Positions 12,285-12,805 of a stretch of 12,805 bases of DNA are shown one piece after another. The stretch spans positions 1-12,805 of the forward strand of contig JAGNRX010000012.1 of the NCBI GenBank assembly GCA_017988355.1. Direction: 5' to 3'. Each line of letters opens with the position of its first letter. The first letter of the stretch is position 1. Origin of the DNA: Bacteroidales bacterium. GTDB taxonomy: Bacteria > Bacteroidota > Bacteroidia > Bacteroidales > P3. Under the pieces are notes generated by a model. That model saw only the letters and a program-made list of their open reading frames with translations. It was not told where the DNA came from and did no database searches. Made by a program: the position numbers and the translations under genes.

Positions 12285-12805
12285 TTAGTTTAGTAAGTGT
12301 TCTCTTACCTTATCATTAAAAGCTTTCGATGTCTTATAGTTATGCTTTCTAATTAAGAGATTTGCCCTTTCGTAGGAGCCAAAATAGGTGCCGCTTAATA
12401 TTCCAGCACCACCAAGATATGCAGTTATGTAATTTGCAGTAATGACATTATATACGCCAAACGTTAGGACTGAAGCATTGAGAAGAAAAGCTGAAATTCC
12501 TTCTAATGTATTTCCTGCGTAAAGATGTCCTAAGCCAGGCACATAAGCTAAGTATCTTCCTAATTTCTCACTTTTCTGTTTAGGGAGTTTCTTATAAATA
12601 TCATCTATTTCTTTCTTTATTTTATCCTGATTACCTTCAAGTGTCACTACCCACTTGTCTGCAATAGTCTTTGCCTCTTGGTATCTCAATAATTCATTAT
12701 AAACAAAAACCTGTAAAAGGAGGGTGCTTGAGCATTGGCTACTATCAATATTTAGATACATATCTTCAATCGTTACTGAGGCTTTTTCAAATTCACCACC
12801 TAAGT
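12285..12805 (-). CDS. Helical-repeat protein with C-terminal membrane domain, 5'-truncated by the window edge
   Basis: The frame is open through the right edge: codons upstream of the first internal ATG (12761) encode LGGEFEKASVTIED with no stop, so the gene starts beyond the window. The visible part begins with amphipathic helices (LQVFVYNELLRYQEAKTIADKW) resembling TPR-type repeats. A basic linker (KKLPKQKSEKLGRY) follows, then a membrane domain opening with YVPGLGHLYAGNTLEGI. The PGxGHxYxG pattern is typical of small C-terminal membrane domains in Bacteroidota proteins of unknown function, distantly like TM2 domains. Two or three spans follow (AFLLNASVLTFGVYNV, YITAYLGGAGILSG). I cannot assign a function. 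It converges on the rsgA operon with a 13-bp gap; a 4-5 bp imperfect hairpin there is too weak to call as a terminator. Confidence 0.75.
   Translation of the reverse strand, partial: LGGEFEKASVTIEDMYLNIDSSQCSSTLLLQVFVYNELLRYQEAKTIADKWVVTLEGNQDKIKKEIDDIYKKLPKQKSEKLGRYLAYVPGLGHLYAGNTLEGISAFLLNASVLTFGVYNVITANYITAYLGGAGILSGTYFGSYERANLLIRKHNYKTSKAFNDKVREHLLN

Overview
The window looks like a stretch of a low-GC Bacteroidota chromosome, most likely order Bacteroidales. Three things point there. Several start sites carry the Bacteroidota sigma-factor -7 element TAnnTTTG, once with a perfect TTTG at 19-bp spacing. Shine-Dalgarno sites are often absent. The protein families fit (Bacteroidota-type MreC/MreD, a LepA-linked single-span membrane protein, a lipoprotein with a SSC lipobox). 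No rRNA, tRNA, transposase or CRISPR array was found.

Layout. 1-705 (+) is the C-terminal part of an unrecognised multi-span membrane protein that runs in from the left edge. 723-2058 (-) is mreC-mreD, cell-shape genes separated here from mreB, pbp2 and rodA. 2155-2661 (+) is a small lipoprotein gene divergent from mreC, with back-to-back promoters and a clear terminator at 2689-2722. 2723-3172 is a gene-poor gap holding a 105-bp array of five ATTGSCAAT cores spaced exactly 22 bp apart, bounded by perfect 13-bp inverted repeats, and a separate 17-bp palindrome. 3173-5616 (-) is a two-gene type II restriction-modification cassette, with a PD-(D/E)XK endonuclease gene upstream of and coupled to an N6-adenine methyltransferase gene.

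5832-10285 (-) is a tight six-gene operon: lepA, a single-span membrane protein, a DRTGG-domain protein, a PHP phosphoesterase-like protein, a kinase-like HATPase without a phosphoacceptor domain, and yqeY, closed by a strong terminator. The DRTGG/PHP/HATPase trio resembles the accessory genes that accompany NAD-linked [FeFe]-hydrogenase loci, but no hydrogenase gene is present here. 10468-12271 (+) is a divergent operon: rsgA (ribosome-assembly GTPase), dtd (D-aminoacyl-tRNA deacylase) and two overlapping small membrane proteins. LepA, RsgA and Dtd all serve translation quality or ribosome biogenesis, so the lepA/rsgA divergent region joins two translation-related operons. That region also contains a 31-codon, strongly basic heptad-repeat reading frame made of four 21-bp repeats, and an rsgA -7 element so close to the start codon that the message may be leaderless. 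12285-12805 (-) is the C-terminal part of a helical-repeat plus membrane-domain protein that runs off the right edge.

The least explained items are the 22-bp array, the hydrogenase-less DRTGG/PHP/HATPase module, and the 21-bp heptad-repeat element between lepA and rsgA. Family assignments come from motif recognition by eye; no database search was run.
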